From assembly GCF_023823685.1 (NCBI RefSeq), contig NZ_JAMXBF010000005.1:1-64000 (forward strand): 64,000 nucleotides of DNA, in the 5' to 3' direction. Shown here piece after piece: positions 24,843 to 34,570 of this stretch. The notes beneath the pieces are model-generated. The model did no database searches, was not told the origin of the DNA, and saw only the letters and a list, made by a program, of their open reading frames with translations. Source of the stretch: Pseudomonas subflava (GTDB lineage: Bacteria; Pseudomonadota; Gammaproteobacteria; Pseudomonadales; Pseudomonadaceae). Position 1 is the stretch's first letter; every line of letters starts with the position of its first letter. The position numbers and the translations under genes are program-made.

Positions 24843-27113
24843 CTAGTCTTTCCGATCGTTCGCCGTTTCGGTGTAGGTCAGGTGGGGAAGCGCGAAGAAG
24901 AAGGTCGCGCCCTGGTCGACGCGGCCATCGGCCCAGACCCGGCCGCCATGGCGCTCGACGATCCGGCGCACGCTGGCCAGGCCGATGCCCGTGCCTTCGA
25001 ACTCCTCCATCCGGTGCAGGCGCTGGAACACGCCGAACAGCTTGTTGGCGTACTGCATGTCGAAGCCCACGCCATTGTCGCGGATGTAGACCACCGTTTC
25101 GTCAGGTCGTTGATGGGCGCCTATTTCGATAAGTGCGCGCTCGCGCGTGCCGGTGTACTTGAGCGCGTTGCCGATGAGGTTGCGCAGCACCATGTGGATG
25201 AAGGACGCGTCGGCGACCACCACCGGCATCGGCAGGATCTCCCACTCGACCTCGCGGCTCTCGTAGTCCGGGCGCATCTCGTCGCGAACGGAGGCCACCA
25301 GCGCGCCGAGGTCGACGTCGGACAGGTGCAGCGCCGAGCGGCCCATCTGCGAGAAGCTCAGCAGGTTGTCGACCAGGGTGCCGGCGAAGCGCGCGGCGTC
25401 GCCGATGTTGCCCAGGAAGCGCTGGCCGCGTTCGCTCAGCTGGCCGCCCTCCATCTCGCTGAGCAGTTCGGTGTAGCCGGCGATGTGCCGCAGTGGCGCA
25501 CGCAGGTCGTGGGAAACGCTGTAGGAGAAGGACTCCAGCTCCTTGTTGCTCTCGCGCAGCTCACCCGCCAGCTGGGCCATCTCCTCGGCCTTGCGCAGGA
25601 CGATACCGAGCACGGCGTTGCGCAGCTCGAGGGCGCCCTCGCGCTCGGCCTCTTCCCAGGGGGCGCAGAAGCCACGTACCACCTCGCGCCAGGTCTCGAA
25701 GCTGTGGCGCGGGGTCAGCGCGCCGCTGATTTCGTCCCGCTGCTTCTGCGGCTGTCCGGCCCACTTGATGGTTCTCACCCGCTCCTGGCGGAACCAGATC
25801 AGGTAGTGCGGGTGCAGGTTCGAGATCGACACCGCCAGCACGCCGGCGCTGTGCTCGGCCAGCGCCGGCAGCTGCGGTACGTCGCGGCTCAGGTTGTCGC
25901 TGCTGAACAGCGGCCCCGATTCGCGCGCGGCGATCCACTTGGCCAGCTCGATGATCTGCTCGCGGGCCGGCACCTCGCCGACGCTGACGCAGCTGTCGGC
26001 ACTGACCACCGCGGCGCCCTCGGCGGCGGCGAAGGCCAGGACCACGTCCGGCAGGCTCTTGAAGCCCTCGGTCACGCTGTCACGGTCGGCCATGCCGGCC
26101 AGCAGGCGGACGATCAGGTGGCGGCGCTCGAGCTTGCGCTGGGCTAGCAGGTCGCTCTCGCTGGCGTCGATCTGCAGCGCCAGGATGCGAGCCAGCAGTT
26201 CGCAGGCGGTGCGGCTCTGGTGGCTGACCTGGCGGGCTTCGGCGTCGTGGCAGGAGATCAGGCCCCAGAGCTGATCGCGGACTACGATGGAGACCGACAT
26301 CGAGGCCAGCGTGCCCATGTTGCGCATGAACTGCAGGTGCACCGGCGACACGCTGCGCAAGGAGGCGAAACTGAGGTCCAACGGGGCGCCGCTGACGGGG
26401 TTGAGCTGCGGGATCAGCGGCGAGGGTTGATAGTTGGCGTCGGGGATCACCCGGATCAGATTCTCGCGATACAGGCGCCGGGCCTGGGCCGGAATGTCCG
26501 AGGCGGGGAAACAGTGGCCGAGGTAGCTGGCGTAGCCGGGTTCGGCATGTTCGGCGAGCACCTCGCCATTGCCTTCCTGGTCGAAGCGGTAGGCCTTGAT
26601 CCGCCCGAAACCGGTGATGCGACGCAGCTCGTTGACCGCCAGCTGGCAGATCGATTCGAGGCTCTCGGCGGCGTGCAGCTCGGCAACGAAGGTGCGCATG
26701 AGCGGGTACAGCGTGCCGTAGGCCTCGCGGGCGCTGCCGGTGCGTTCGAACTCGAGGATGAGCTGTCCGTCGTTGCGGTGCGCCATCAGGGCGAACGACT
26801 GGCCGGCGGCGGCCCCCAGACGCAAGCCGACGTCGCCGACATGGAAGGGGTTGCGGTCATCGCCGGACACCGCCGCCAGGCGTTGCGGCAGATCGCTGTC
26901 GCCGATCAGCTCGGCCAGTTGCCGGCCCAGCAGGCCCTGCGCCTCTTCGCCAATCCATTCGGCGACGTTCTGGCTGGCTTGCAGCACGCGCAGGTCGGGC
27001 TCGCCGACGACGAGGAGAAAGCCATGCGGCTGGATGCTGCCGGGAACGTGGATCGGCTCGTCGGCGCAGCGCGCGACCGCGTCGGCCAGCGTGTCGGGGG
27101 TGCGGTCTGTCAT
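24843..27113 (-). CDS. bphP: Bacteriophytochrome histidine kinase
   Basis: 756 aa red/far-red photoreceptor kinase. The biliverdin-attaching Cys16 lies in the N-terminal PAS lead (VARCADEPIHVPGSIQPHG). The GAF domain has PASDIP at 203-208 and a conserved His at 259 (SVSPVHLQFMRNMG). The PHY tongue PRHSF is at 468-472. The kinase part has His535 (SYSVSHDLRAPLRH), the N box NLIGNALKYT and the G boxes DNGVGF and GTGIGLA. First gene of a four-gene operon with its response regulator, a hybrid kinase and bphO. All chromophore contacts I looked for are present. Confidence 0.96.
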   Translation of the reverse strand: MTDRTPDTLADAVARCADEPIHVPGSIQPHGFLLVVGEPDLRVLQASQNVAEWIGEEAQGLLGRQLAELIGDSDLPQRLAAVSGDDRNPFHVGDVGLRLGAAAGQSFALMAHRNDGQLILEFERTGSAREAYGTLYPLMRTFVAELHAAESLESICQLAVNELRRITGFGRIKAYRFDQEGNGEVLAEHAEPGYASYLGHCFPASDIPAQARRLYRENLIRVIPDANYQPSPLIPQLNPVSGAPLDLSFASLRSVSPVHLQFMRNMGTLASMSVSIVVRDQLWGLISCHDAEARQVSHQSRTACELLARILALQIDASESDLLAQRKLERRHLIVRLLAGMADRDSVTEGFKSLPDVVLAFAAAEGAAVVSADSCVSVGEVPAREQIIELAKWIAARESGPLFSSDNLSRDVPQLPALAEHSAGVLAVSISNLHPHYLIWFRQERVRTIKWAGQPQKQRDEISGALTPRHSFETWREVVRGFCAPWEEAEREGALELRNAVLGIVLRKAEEMAQLAGELRESNKELESFSYSVSHDLRAPLRHIAGYTELLSEMEGGQLSERGQRFLGNIGDAARFAGTLVDNLLSFSQMGRSALHLSDVDLGALVASVRDEMRPDYESREVEWEILPMPVVVADASFIHMVLRNLIGNALKYTGTRERALIEIGAHQRPDETVVYIRDNGVGFDMQYANKLFGVFQRLHRMEEFEGTGIGLASVRRIVERHGGRVWADGRVDQGATFFFALPHLTYTETANDRKD

Positions 27114-27625
27114 CCTCTGTCCTTCGGGCTGCGGCCTGGGTGCAGTTCAACCATGGCCGGCAGGTCGTTGCGAAACTGCTGCGGGCCGCGGCGAAGCCGG
27201 ACGGCCCATGTCTGTTTCAGAACCTCTTCTCCGCTTGCAAACGGCGCAGACCCGGAGTCTTCCGCGAAGCGAAACGGCGGCCGAAAAGCCGACACGAAAT
27301 TGAGCGCGGGAGGGCTGCCAATTTACCTGCAAACGGCCGCTGCGCCAAGGACGCGAGGCAGGCCACGGCCGTCTGTTCGGGCCTCTGTGGAGGGCATTGG
27401 CCGGCATGCACCGGGTGGTCGGCGCGGCGCTGGTGACCGTGTCGCAGGGTGGAAGAGCGAACCTGGTCCGCTCGCTGCGCGGATGCGAAGGCGTTCTCGC
27501 ACCGGACAAATAGTCCGAACTGCCGCTGCGTCCGCCGAGTCGATATTTTCGTGAGGCCTGGAATGGCCTGGCTAGACGGGCGATGCCTGTTGGCGCGCCG
27601 CGACCACGACTGCGAGGAACTCGTC
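27114..27625. other. 511-bp gap upstream of bphP with no recognised gene
   Basis: Between bphP (minus) and the small DUF3309 gene (plus). Open frames here have no recognisable motif and no good ribosome-binding site. It should hold the bphP promoter, but I could not pick a convincing one. Confidence 0.5.
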
Positions 27626-27784
27626 ATGACCCTGGGAACCATACTGCTGATCGTCCTGATCCTGCTGCTGATCGGAGCCATTCCGGCGTGGCCGCACAGC
27701 CGCTCCTGGGGCTACGGCCCGTCCGGCGGCCTCGGCCTGGTGGTAGTAATTCTGTTGGTTTTGTTATTGCTAGGTTACGTCTAG
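27626..27784 (+). CDS. DUF3309 small membrane protein
   Basis: 52 aa, MTLGTILLIVLILLLIGAIPAWPHSRSWGYGPSGG..., with two hydrophobic stretches around a PHSRSWGYGPSGG turn. This is the pattern of the DUF3309 family, whose function is unknown. GAGGAA lies 8 nt before the ATG. It points toward the response regulator at 27854 and is convergent with it. Confidence 0.85.
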   Translation: MTLGTILLIVLILLLIGAIPAWPHSRSWGYGPSGGLGLVVVILLVLLLLGYV

Positions 27785-27853
27785 CAGTGAGCGCCGCCCC
27801 CGTGCGGGGCGGCCTCCACCGGCTGCCTGCCCATCCAAACGCGTAAAAGGCGG

Positions 27854-28219
27854 TCAGATAGCCGAGCCGAGTAGCTCGCGGACCCTGGCGATGATCTGGT
27901 CCACTTCGAAGGGTTTGTCGAATACATCCTCAAAGAGGTCCGGGGTAGCTCGCCCGATGCTGCCATGAGCCCCACTCATGAGCAGGATCGGCAGGTCGGC
28001 GGTCGCCGGGCGGCTGCGAATGGCACGCGCGAATTCCACGCCGTCCATCAGCGGCATCATGAAGTCGGTGATCACCAGTGCGGGCCGCTCGCGGTCGAGT
28101 ACTTCCAGCCCGCGCCGGCCATTGCTCGCCTTGACCACCATGTAGCCTTCATCCTCCAGCGCGTAGCCGAGAATATCCGCGATCAGATATTCGTCATCGA
28201 CTATCAGGATGGTTGCCAT
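27854..28219 (-). CDS. CheY-like single-domain response regulator
   Basis: 121 aa. Receiver with the acidic pair Asp8-Asp9, phospho-acceptor Asp52 (LVITDFMMP) and the conserved Lys in FDKPFEVD. It has no output domain. It is the last gene of a three-gene set with the KaiC-like ATPase (7-nt gap) and the PAS kinase, and may be the receiver of that kinase. Confidence 0.93.
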   Translation of the reverse strand: MATILIVDDEYLIADILGYALEDEGYMVVKASNGRRGLEVLDRERPALVITDFMMPLMDGVEFARAIRSRPATADLPILLMSGAHGSIGRATPDLFEDVFDKPFEVDQIIARVRELLGSAI

Positions 28220-28226
28220 GCTTAGC

Positions 28227-29723
28227 TCATCGGTCCGTCGTAGTGGTCGCGGTACCGGTTAGCACCGCGCTGGCATGTCTGAAACCCTTCTCGAGCCGAA
28301 GGCCCTGATCGCCGATCACGATTTCCAGAAGGGAGGGGTTGTAGGCGCTGTCTCTCATCTTGAGAATCGACAACGAGCGTTTTAATTCAGAATTCATTTC
28401 CACGAAGCGCATCAGCATGAGGTTGTCGACCAAGCTGGACATCTCATGTGAGGGCGCGATGATCTCGGCACCGAACAGGTCGCGCATCTCCCAGGTCGCC
28501 ATCACGGTTACGCCGCGGGCGCGCAATTCATTCAGTAACGCGCCGAAGAAATCAATCAGGCGAGCCGGATTGGTTGTCACCCGCGCCATGCCGCCGAGGC
28601 TGTCAATTAGTACGCGCTTGATACCGAGGCGCTCGACCGTAGCGAGTAGGTTGAGGCCGAGAGCGTCGAGCAGGCCCGCGGTGGTGGGCTGCCAGAGAAT
28701 ATGCAGCGCGCCGCTTTCCTCCAACGCGGGGAAGTCGAGCCCCAGTGCGTGGGCCTTCAGGCGTAGGCGTTGGGGCGTCTCGTAGAAGCCGAAATGCAGG
28801 CTTGGCTCCGCCGAGCTGCACTGGGACAGGAAGTGCAGACCCATGCTGGTCTTGCCGACGCCGGACGGGCCCATCAGCAGGGTGACCGAAGACTCCGGCA
28901 GGCCGCCCTCGATCTTTTCGTCTAGACCTTCGACGCCGCAGGGCACGCGGCGCATGTCAGGGCTGTCAGGCCGCGAAGGCTGCGCATAGAGGCTCTCGAG
29001 GCGCGGATAGACGACCAGGCCGCGGTCGGTGATCTCGCATTCGTGGAGGCCGGAGAGCGCGGCGCTGCCACGGGTCTTGCGCAGCTGGATGCGACGCACC
29101 GAGCGGTTGCCGTGCAATTCCTCGCCGATCTCGATGACGCCGTCGACCATGGTGTGTTCGGGGCTGCCGTCATCCAGGCGGGCGCTGGTGATCAGCAGCA
29201 CGGTGCAGCCGGCGAAGGCGGCGTGGCCCTGCAGCTCGGAGATGAATTTCTTGGTGTCCAGTTGGGAGTCGGCGCGCGAGCGGGCGTTGAGCACGCCGTC
29301 GATGATCAGCAGGGTGGCCTGTTGGCGGTTGATCTCCCGGCGCAGCAGGCGCACCACCTCGTCGAGGCCCTCGTTCTGCAGGGTATCGAAGGCGCTGACG
29401 AACTGGATCTCGGCACCGACCCGCTGCGGCTCGAAGAAGCTGAGGGTGGAGAGGAACTGGAACAGCCGGTCGTGGGACTCGGCCAGCAGCGTGGCCACCA
29501 GCACTCGGCCGCCTTCGCTGACGTGGTTGAAGGCGATCTGGTTGGCCAGGATGGTCTTGCCCGAGCCTGGCCGGCCCTGAACTATGTACGAGGCGCCGGA
29601 GACCAGGCCTCCCTTCAACAGGACGTCGAGGCCGCCAATGCCGCTACGAAGGCGTTTTAACTGTTCCAAGATCCTTCCATCTCTCTGAGGGGCGACGCAC
29701 CGACGCGCCGCTGATGCGGGCAC
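28227..29723 (-). CDS. KaiC-like double RecA ATPase
   Basis: 498 aa from a GTG at 29723 with GGGAG four bases upstream. A TTG at 29669 (LEQLKRLRSGIGGLD) matches the usual KaiC-family N-terminus and is an alternative start. There are two KaiC domains: P-loop 1 GRPGSGKT (50-57) and P-loop 2 GPSGVGKT (285-292). In each, one glutamate of the catalytic pair is kept (Glu82, Glu315). The position of the cyanobacterial phospho-Ser/Thr pair is Ser429-Ser430 (SHEMSSLVDN). No KaiA or KaiB is in the window. It sits between a PAS kinase and a CheY-like regulator. Role unknown; a clock is not implied. Confidence 0.9.
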   Translation of the reverse strand: MPASAARRCVAPQRDGRILEQLKRLRSGIGGLDVLLKGGLVSGASYIVQGRPGSGKTILANQIAFNHVSEGGRVLVATLLAESHDRLFQFLSTLSFFEPQRVGAEIQFVSAFDTLQNEGLDEVVRLLRREINRQQATLLIIDGVLNARSRADSQLDTKKFISELQGHAAFAGCTVLLITSARLDDGSPEHTMVDGVIEIGEELHGNRSVRRIQLRKTRGSAALSGLHECEITDRGLVVYPRLESLYAQPSRPDSPDMRRVPCGVEGLDEKIEGGLPESSVTLLMGPSGVGKTSMGLHFLSQCSSAEPSLHFGFYETPQRLRLKAHALGLDFPALEESGALHILWQPTTAGLLDALGLNLLATVERLGIKRVLIDSLGGMARVTTNPARLIDFFGALLNELRARGVTVMATWEMRDLFGAEIIAPSHEMSSLVDNLMLMRFVEMNSELKRSLSILKMRDSAYNPSLLEIVIGDQGLRLEKGFRHASAVLTGTATTTTDR

Positions 29724-29754
29724 TTTACTCCCACGGCTGCTCGCCGGCCATGGG

Positions 29755-30885
<1,131 letters not shown>

Positions 30886-31019
30886 GCTTTTCTCGATTCG
30901 GTATCCGGGCTTGCTGCCGCAGCCACGGGCGGCGCGAGGAGCATCGCCGGCCACGGATTCCGGGGCGGCCCCGGGGTGCGACGCCCTGTCAGCAGCGTCA
31001 TCCTACATGGCTGACTAGA

Positions 31020-31409
31020 ATGCGCGACAACAAAAAGGATGTCGCCCCCCTGAAACCGCTCAGCCGAAATACCCACGATTGGCTCTACGCCTTTGCCCTG
31101 GTGGGCATTCTGTTGCGCGTGGGTATGCCGCTGTGGGCGCTGCCGCTGATGAGCGAGAGCGGCTTCATGCTCCTGTGTACCTCGCAGGGCATGCAGTGGC
31201 AGCTCGGTGACGAGGAGGGTGGCGTCTCGGGCCAGCAGTTGCCCTGCGTGCAGTGCGGCGCCCATGTCGCCAGCCTGCAGTCGTTCGCTTTCATGCCGCC
31301 AGCGCCTCCGGTGGCGCCGGCGCAGCGGCCGCGCTTCGCCGAGGCGCTGAGCCTGGCCCCACCGTTCCTGGTCGCGCCGCCCGGGCGAGCACCGCCGACG
31401 TTTTCCTGA
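31020..31409 (+). CDS. DUF2946 family protein
   Basis: 129 aa. One hydrophobic segment (WLYAFALVGILLRVGMPLWALPLM, about 21-44) is followed by a periplasmic part with a CxxC pair (LPCVQCG, about 75-81) and a proline-rich end. This is the arrangement of DUF2946 proteins, often found beside copper genes. It lies 59 nt upstream of the OprC-type receptor, which supports a copper link. Its biochemical role is not known. Confidence 0.75.
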   Translation: MRDNKKDVAPLKPLSRNTHDWLYAFALVGILLRVGMPLWALPLMSESGFMLLCTSQGMQWQLGDEEGGVSGQQLPCVQCGAHVASLQSFAFMPPAPPVAPAQRPRFAEALSLAPPFLVAPPGRAPPTFS

Positions 31410-31468
31410 AAGCCGCCAACACGCGCCCTCCTCGCGAGGGCTCCCGTTGCCTTTTTTCGGAAAACACC

Positions 31469-33547
31469 ATGACTCTCTCCGTATTCGTGCCGGTGCGCGC
31501 CGGCCTGCCGTTCGTTCTTTCCGCACTGACCCTGGCCATGTCCGCCCCGGCCCTCGCCGCAACGTCGGCCGATGCCGAGCTGGCGCCCACCGTGGTCACC
31601 GCCGTGCAGCAGAGTTCGCCGCTGACCATCCACGCCGACCCCAAGGACGCCCGCCAGCCGGTGCCGGCCAGCGACGCCACCGACTACCTCAAGACCATTC
31701 CCGGCTTTTCCGCCATCCGCAGCGGCGGCAGCAACGGTGATCCCGTGCTGCGGGGCATGTTCGGCTCGCGCATCAACCTGCGCACCAACGGCGGCCTGAT
31801 GCTCGGCGCCTGTCCCTACCGCATGGATGCGCCCAGCTCCTACATCTCACCGGAGACCTTCGACAAACTCACCGTGATCAAGGGCCCGCAGACCGTGCTC
31901 TGGGGCCCGGGTGCCTCGGCCGGCACCGTGCTGTTCGAGCGCGAGCCCGAGCGCTTCGGCGAACTCGATTCGCGCCTGCATGCCAGCCTGCTGGGCGGCT
32001 CCAACGGCCGCTTCGACAAGGTGCTGGACGGCGCCGTCGGCAACGAAGCGGGCTATCTGCGCTTCGTCGGTAACCAGGCCCAGTCCGACGATTACGAGGA
32101 CGGCGACGGCAACACCGTGCCGTCGCGCTGGAACAAGTGGAACGGCGACCTGGCCATCGGCTGGACGCCCGATGCCGACACCCTGATCGAGTTCACCGCC
32201 GGCAAGGGCGACGGCGAGGCACGTTATGCCGGGCGCGGCATGGACGGTGCGCAGTTCGAGCGCGAGAGCCTCGGCCTGCGCTTCGAGAAGAGCAACCTCG
32301 GCGGCACCCTCGACAAGCTGGAGGCGCAGCTCTACTACAACTACGCCGACCACGTCATGGACAACTTCAGCCTGCGCCAGCCGGACCCGACCAGCATGAT
32401 GGCCATGCCGATGGCTTCACAGGTCGACCGTCGCACCGTCGGCGGGCGCTTTGCCGCCACCTTCGTCTGGCGCGACGTCGAGCTGGTCGCCGGCATCGAC
32501 GCCCTGCGCAGCGAGCACCGCGAGCGCAATTCCCGCTACGACATGATGAGCGACCGCTACATCGATACCGACGCCTTTCCCTGGAGCAAGGACGCGGTGA
32601 TGCACAGCTACGGCGCCTTCGGCGAGCTGACCTGGCGTGTGGCCGAGCGCGATCGGCTGATCGCCGGCGCGCGCCTGGACCGGGCCTCGGCCAAGGACTA
32701 CCGGCAGAGCACTGGCGGCATGATGAGCATGCCCAACCCGACCGCCGACGAGACCCGTGCCGACACCCTGCCCAGCGGCTTCGCCCGTTACGAGCACGAC
32801 CTGGCCGGCTCGCCGACCACCCTCTATGTCGGCCTGGGCCACGTACAGCGCTTCCCCGACTACTGGGAGCTGTTCTCGCCGAGCGCCGGCCCGGCCGGCG
32901 AGGTCAACGCCTTCGACGGCATCGCGCCGGAAAAGACCACCCAGCTCGATTTCGGCGTGCAGTACAACGGCGACAACCTGCAGGCTTGGGCCTCCGGCTA
33001 TGTCGGCCAGGTGCGCGACTACATCCTGTTCGACTACCGTGGCGGCATGATGGGCGGCTCGCGGGCCGACAACATCGACGCGCGCATCCTGGGCGGCGAA
33101 CTGGGCGTGGCCTACGACCTCGACGCGCACTGGAAGGCCGATGCGACCCTGGCCTACGCCTGGGGCAAGAACAGCTCGGACGGCGAGGCCCTGCCGCAGA
33201 TGCCGCCGCTGGAGGCGCGCCTCGGGCTGAGCTACGAGCGCGACGCCTGGAGCGCCGGTGCGCTGTGGCGCGTGGTGAGCGCGCAGCACCGGGTGGACGA
33301 GGGCAGGGGCAACGTGGTCGGCCAGGACTTCGACGAGAGCGCCGGCTTCGGCGTGTTCTCGCTCAACGGCGCCTACCGGGTGGACGAGCATCTCAAGCTC
33401 AGCGTCGGCGTCGACAACCTGTTCGACAAGGACTACGCCGAGCACCTCAACCTTGCCGGCGACGCCGGTTTCGGCTATCCGGCCGATCCGGTCGCCATCG
33501 ACGAGCCGGGCCGCACCCTGTGGACCAAGGTCGACATCGACTTCTGA
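31469..33547 (+). CDS. oprC: TonB-dependent copper receptor, OprC type
   Basis: 692 aa from the ATG at 31469. Signal peptide ending SAPALA-ATS; TonB box-like PTVVTAV near residue 41; plug domain with SGGSNGDPVLRGMFGSRINLRTNGG; beta-barrel ending WTKVDIDF with terminal Phe. The CxxxM pair Cys115/Met119 (GACPYRMD) matches the copper-binding residues described for P. aeruginosa OprC. A HxM (DHVMD) and a Met-rich MMAMPMAS loop are also present. A role in copper acquisition at the outer membrane follows from the family. Confidence 0.92.
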   Translation: MTLSVFVPVRAGLPFVLSALTLAMSAPALAATSADAELAPTVVTAVQQSSPLTIHADPKDARQPVPASDATDYLKTIPGFSAIRSGGSNGDPVLRGMFGSRINLRTNGGLMLGACPYRMDAPSSYISPETFDKLTVIKGPQTVLWGPGASAGTVLFEREPERFGELDSRLHASLLGGSNGRFDKVLDGAVGNEAGYLRFVGNQAQSDDYEDGDGNTVPSRWNKWNGDLAIGWTPDADTLIEFTAGKGDGEARYAGRGMDGAQFERESLGLRFEKSNLGGTLDKLEAQLYYNYADHVMDNFSLRQPDPTSMMAMPMASQVDRRTVGGRFAATFVWRDVELVAGIDALRSEHRERNSRYDMMSDRYIDTDAFPWSKDAVMHSYGAFGELTWRVAERDRLIAGARLDRASAKDYRQSTGGMMSMPNPTADETRADTLPSGFARYEHDLAGSPTTLYVGLGHVQRFPDYWELFSPSAGPAGEVNAFDGIAPEKTTQLDFGVQYNGDNLQAWASGYVGQVRDYILFDYRGGMMGGSRADNIDARILGGELGVAYDLDAHWKADATLAYAWGKNSSDGEALPQMPPLEARLGLSYERDAWSAGALWRVVSAQHRVDEGRGNVVGQDFDESAGFGVFSLNGAYRVDEHLKLSVGVDNLFDKDYAEHLNLAGDAGFGYPADPVAIDEPGRTLWTKVDIDF

Positions 33548-33564
33548 GTCGTCCATCCCACGAG

Positions 33565-33590
33565 AGCCCGCCGTAAGGCGGGCTTTTGTC
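33565..33590 (+). terminator. Terminator after oprC
   Basis: AGCCCGCC (33565-33572), GTAA loop, GGCGGGCT (33577-33584), then TTTGTC. Confidence 0.85.
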
Positions 33591-33602
33591 TTTCTGAGCC
33601 GT

Positions 33603-33656
33603 GCATTCTGCAAACCCCCTGGGGGCGTTCGTGCATTCTGCACGGCGCCAGAATGC
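33603..33656. promoter_or_regulatory. Candidate upstream activator sites for the sigma-54 promoter
   Basis: GCATTCTG occurs at 33603-33610 and 33633-33640, and its complement CAGAATGC at 33649-33656. The last two form a 24-bp dyad with an 8-nt spacer. The dyad centre is about 80 bp upstream of the -24/-12 element, where enhancer-binding activators usually bind. Which activator is unknown. Confidence 0.5.
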
Positions 33657-33710
33657 CATCGTGAAAAGTTAAGTAATTGAAATTTAACGATTTGCTTGGC
33701 TTTGAAAAGT

Positions 33711-33725
33711 TGGCACATACGCTGC
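33711..33725 (+). promoter_or_regulatory. Sigma-54 (RpoN) promoter
   Basis: TGGCACATACGCTGC has GG and GC at the exact -24/-12 spacing and matches the TGGCAC-N7-TGC consensus. It lies 41 nt before the ATG at 33766. Confidence 0.8.
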
Positions 33726-33765
33726 ACTGGTGAAGGTCCCGAGACCAACAATAGGGAGTAGACCG

Positions 33766-34143
33766 ATGCAACTCGCGATCAAGGAATTCTTCGAAGCCTT
33801 CCCCGCTCATTCCGTTTCGATCAAGCCCCGCCCGGATGGGATGCTGTTGCTGACCCTGTCCAAGCCGAATGAAGTGCCGCTGAGCAAGGCCATCGACAGC
33901 GCCGCCATCTTCAATCAGGACCGCGTGCGCGAGCTGATTTTTGACGTCAACCTGAGCCTCAAGCTGGCCAACGGCCAGGCCATCGAAAAAGACGACGGCG
34001 ACCGCTGGGGCCTGCGCGACCTGCCGACCTTCACCGGCGGCCCGATCCACATCACCGCCTCGCGCCTGCTGGTACACAAGCGCAAGCTGGAGTTGATGAA
34101 GAAGCAGCGCCACAACCACGAGCTGCTGGCGACCGCTGTTTGA
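33766..34143 (+). CDS. Small Pseudomonas protein, possibly DUF3509
   Basis: 125 aa from the ATG at 33766 with AGGGAG upstream (MQLAIKEFFEAFPAHSVSIKPRPDGMLLLTLSK...). Mixed alpha/beta with no signal peptide, membrane segment or catalytic motif I can name. The length and the FF..FP..S...RPDG pattern remind me of the Pseudomonas DUF3509 family; this is from memory and unsure. It is the only gene behind a strong sigma-54 promoter and dyad, so it is probably nitrogen-, stress- or activator-responsive. A hairpin follows it. Confidence 0.75.
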   Translation: MQLAIKEFFEAFPAHSVSIKPRPDGMLLLTLSKPNEVPLSKAIDSAAIFNQDRVRELIFDVNLSLKLANGQAIEKDDGDRWGLRDLPTFTGGPIHITASRLLVHKRKLELMKKQRHNHELLATAV

Positions 34144-34161
34144 TTGGCGGCGCGGCGATCT

Positions 34162-34200
34162 GGTGACCGGAGGCACAGGAAAGGCCTCCGGTAGATCACC
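34162..34200. terminator. Hairpin between convergent small genes
   Basis: ACCGGAGG (34166-34173) pairs with CCTCCGGT (34185-34192), with outer GGTGA/TCACC arms. There is no T-run on either side, so termination is a guess; the place between two convergent genes supports it. Confidence 0.45.
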
Positions 34201-34222
34201 GCTTCAATCAATCCCCTGAAAC

Positions 34223-34399
34223 TCAATGCCCATCGCGGCGAATGTCGCCGTGGCTGTGCTGTCCGCCTGTCCGAGCGCGTTCCGCCCGATCCCGCTTCAC
34301 ATCGATCCCCGTGGTCTGTCCGCCACCCTTGCCGCCTGCGCCCGAGACCTTCTGCGGGTCATCCGCAAAGCTGTGCTTGCCGCCTTTGCGCGTTGTCAT
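34223..34399 (-). CDS. Tiny KGGKH protein, copy 2
   Basis: 58 aa from the ATG at 34399: MTTRKGGKHSFADDPQKVSG, then a GGKGGGQTTG stretch and a basic, His-rich end (QHSHGDIRRDGH). GAGGAGG lies 7 nt before the ATG, a strong ribosome-binding site. The N-terminus (MTT-x-KGGKH) is shared with the gene just upstream, so the two are tandem paralogues. Hydrophilic, probably unstructured; the KGG motif recalls stress-induced KGG-repeat proteins but I cannot assign a family. Confidence 0.6.
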   Translation of the reverse strand: MTTRKGGKHSFADDPQKVSGAGGKGGGQTTGIDVKRDRAERARTGGQHSHGDIRRDGH

Positions 34400-34411
34400 A
34401 TCGTTGCCTCC

Positions 34412-34570
34412 TCAATGTCGTTCGCCGCGCTGGTCGCTGCTCTCAGCCCGGCTACGGTTGCGATTGCCTAATACGTTGCCGCCACCCTGGCTAGTGTTTT
34501 TAATGCCGCTCTTGGGCAACACCTCCGGACCGTGATGGACCGTATGCTTGCCGCCTTTGGACGTGGTCAT
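34412..34570 (-). CDS. Tiny KGGKH protein, copy 1
   Basis: 52 aa from the ATG at 34570: MTTSKGGKHTVHHGPEVLPK, then SGIKNTSQGGGNVLGN and a charged tail (RNRSRAESSDQRGERH). GCGAGGCGCGAC before the ATG gives a moderate Shine-Dalgarno. It ends 12 nt before the second copy, consistent with a two-gene operon. No cysteines, no hydrophobic segment. Function unknown. Confidence 0.6.
   Translation of the reverse strand: MTTSKGGKHTVHHGPEVLPKSGIKNTSQGGGNVLGNRNRSRAESSDQRGERH

Noticed and set aside
27114..27681. Several 60-150-codon frames in the gap upstream of bphP
   Set aside because: Overlapping frames on both strands with no motif, weak ribosome-binding sites and shadow-like composition; only the DUF3309 gene is convincing.
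28227..29723. A full circadian KaiABC clock
   Set aside because: Only the KaiC-like protein is present; no KaiA or KaiB gene lies in the window, so a clock is not claimed.
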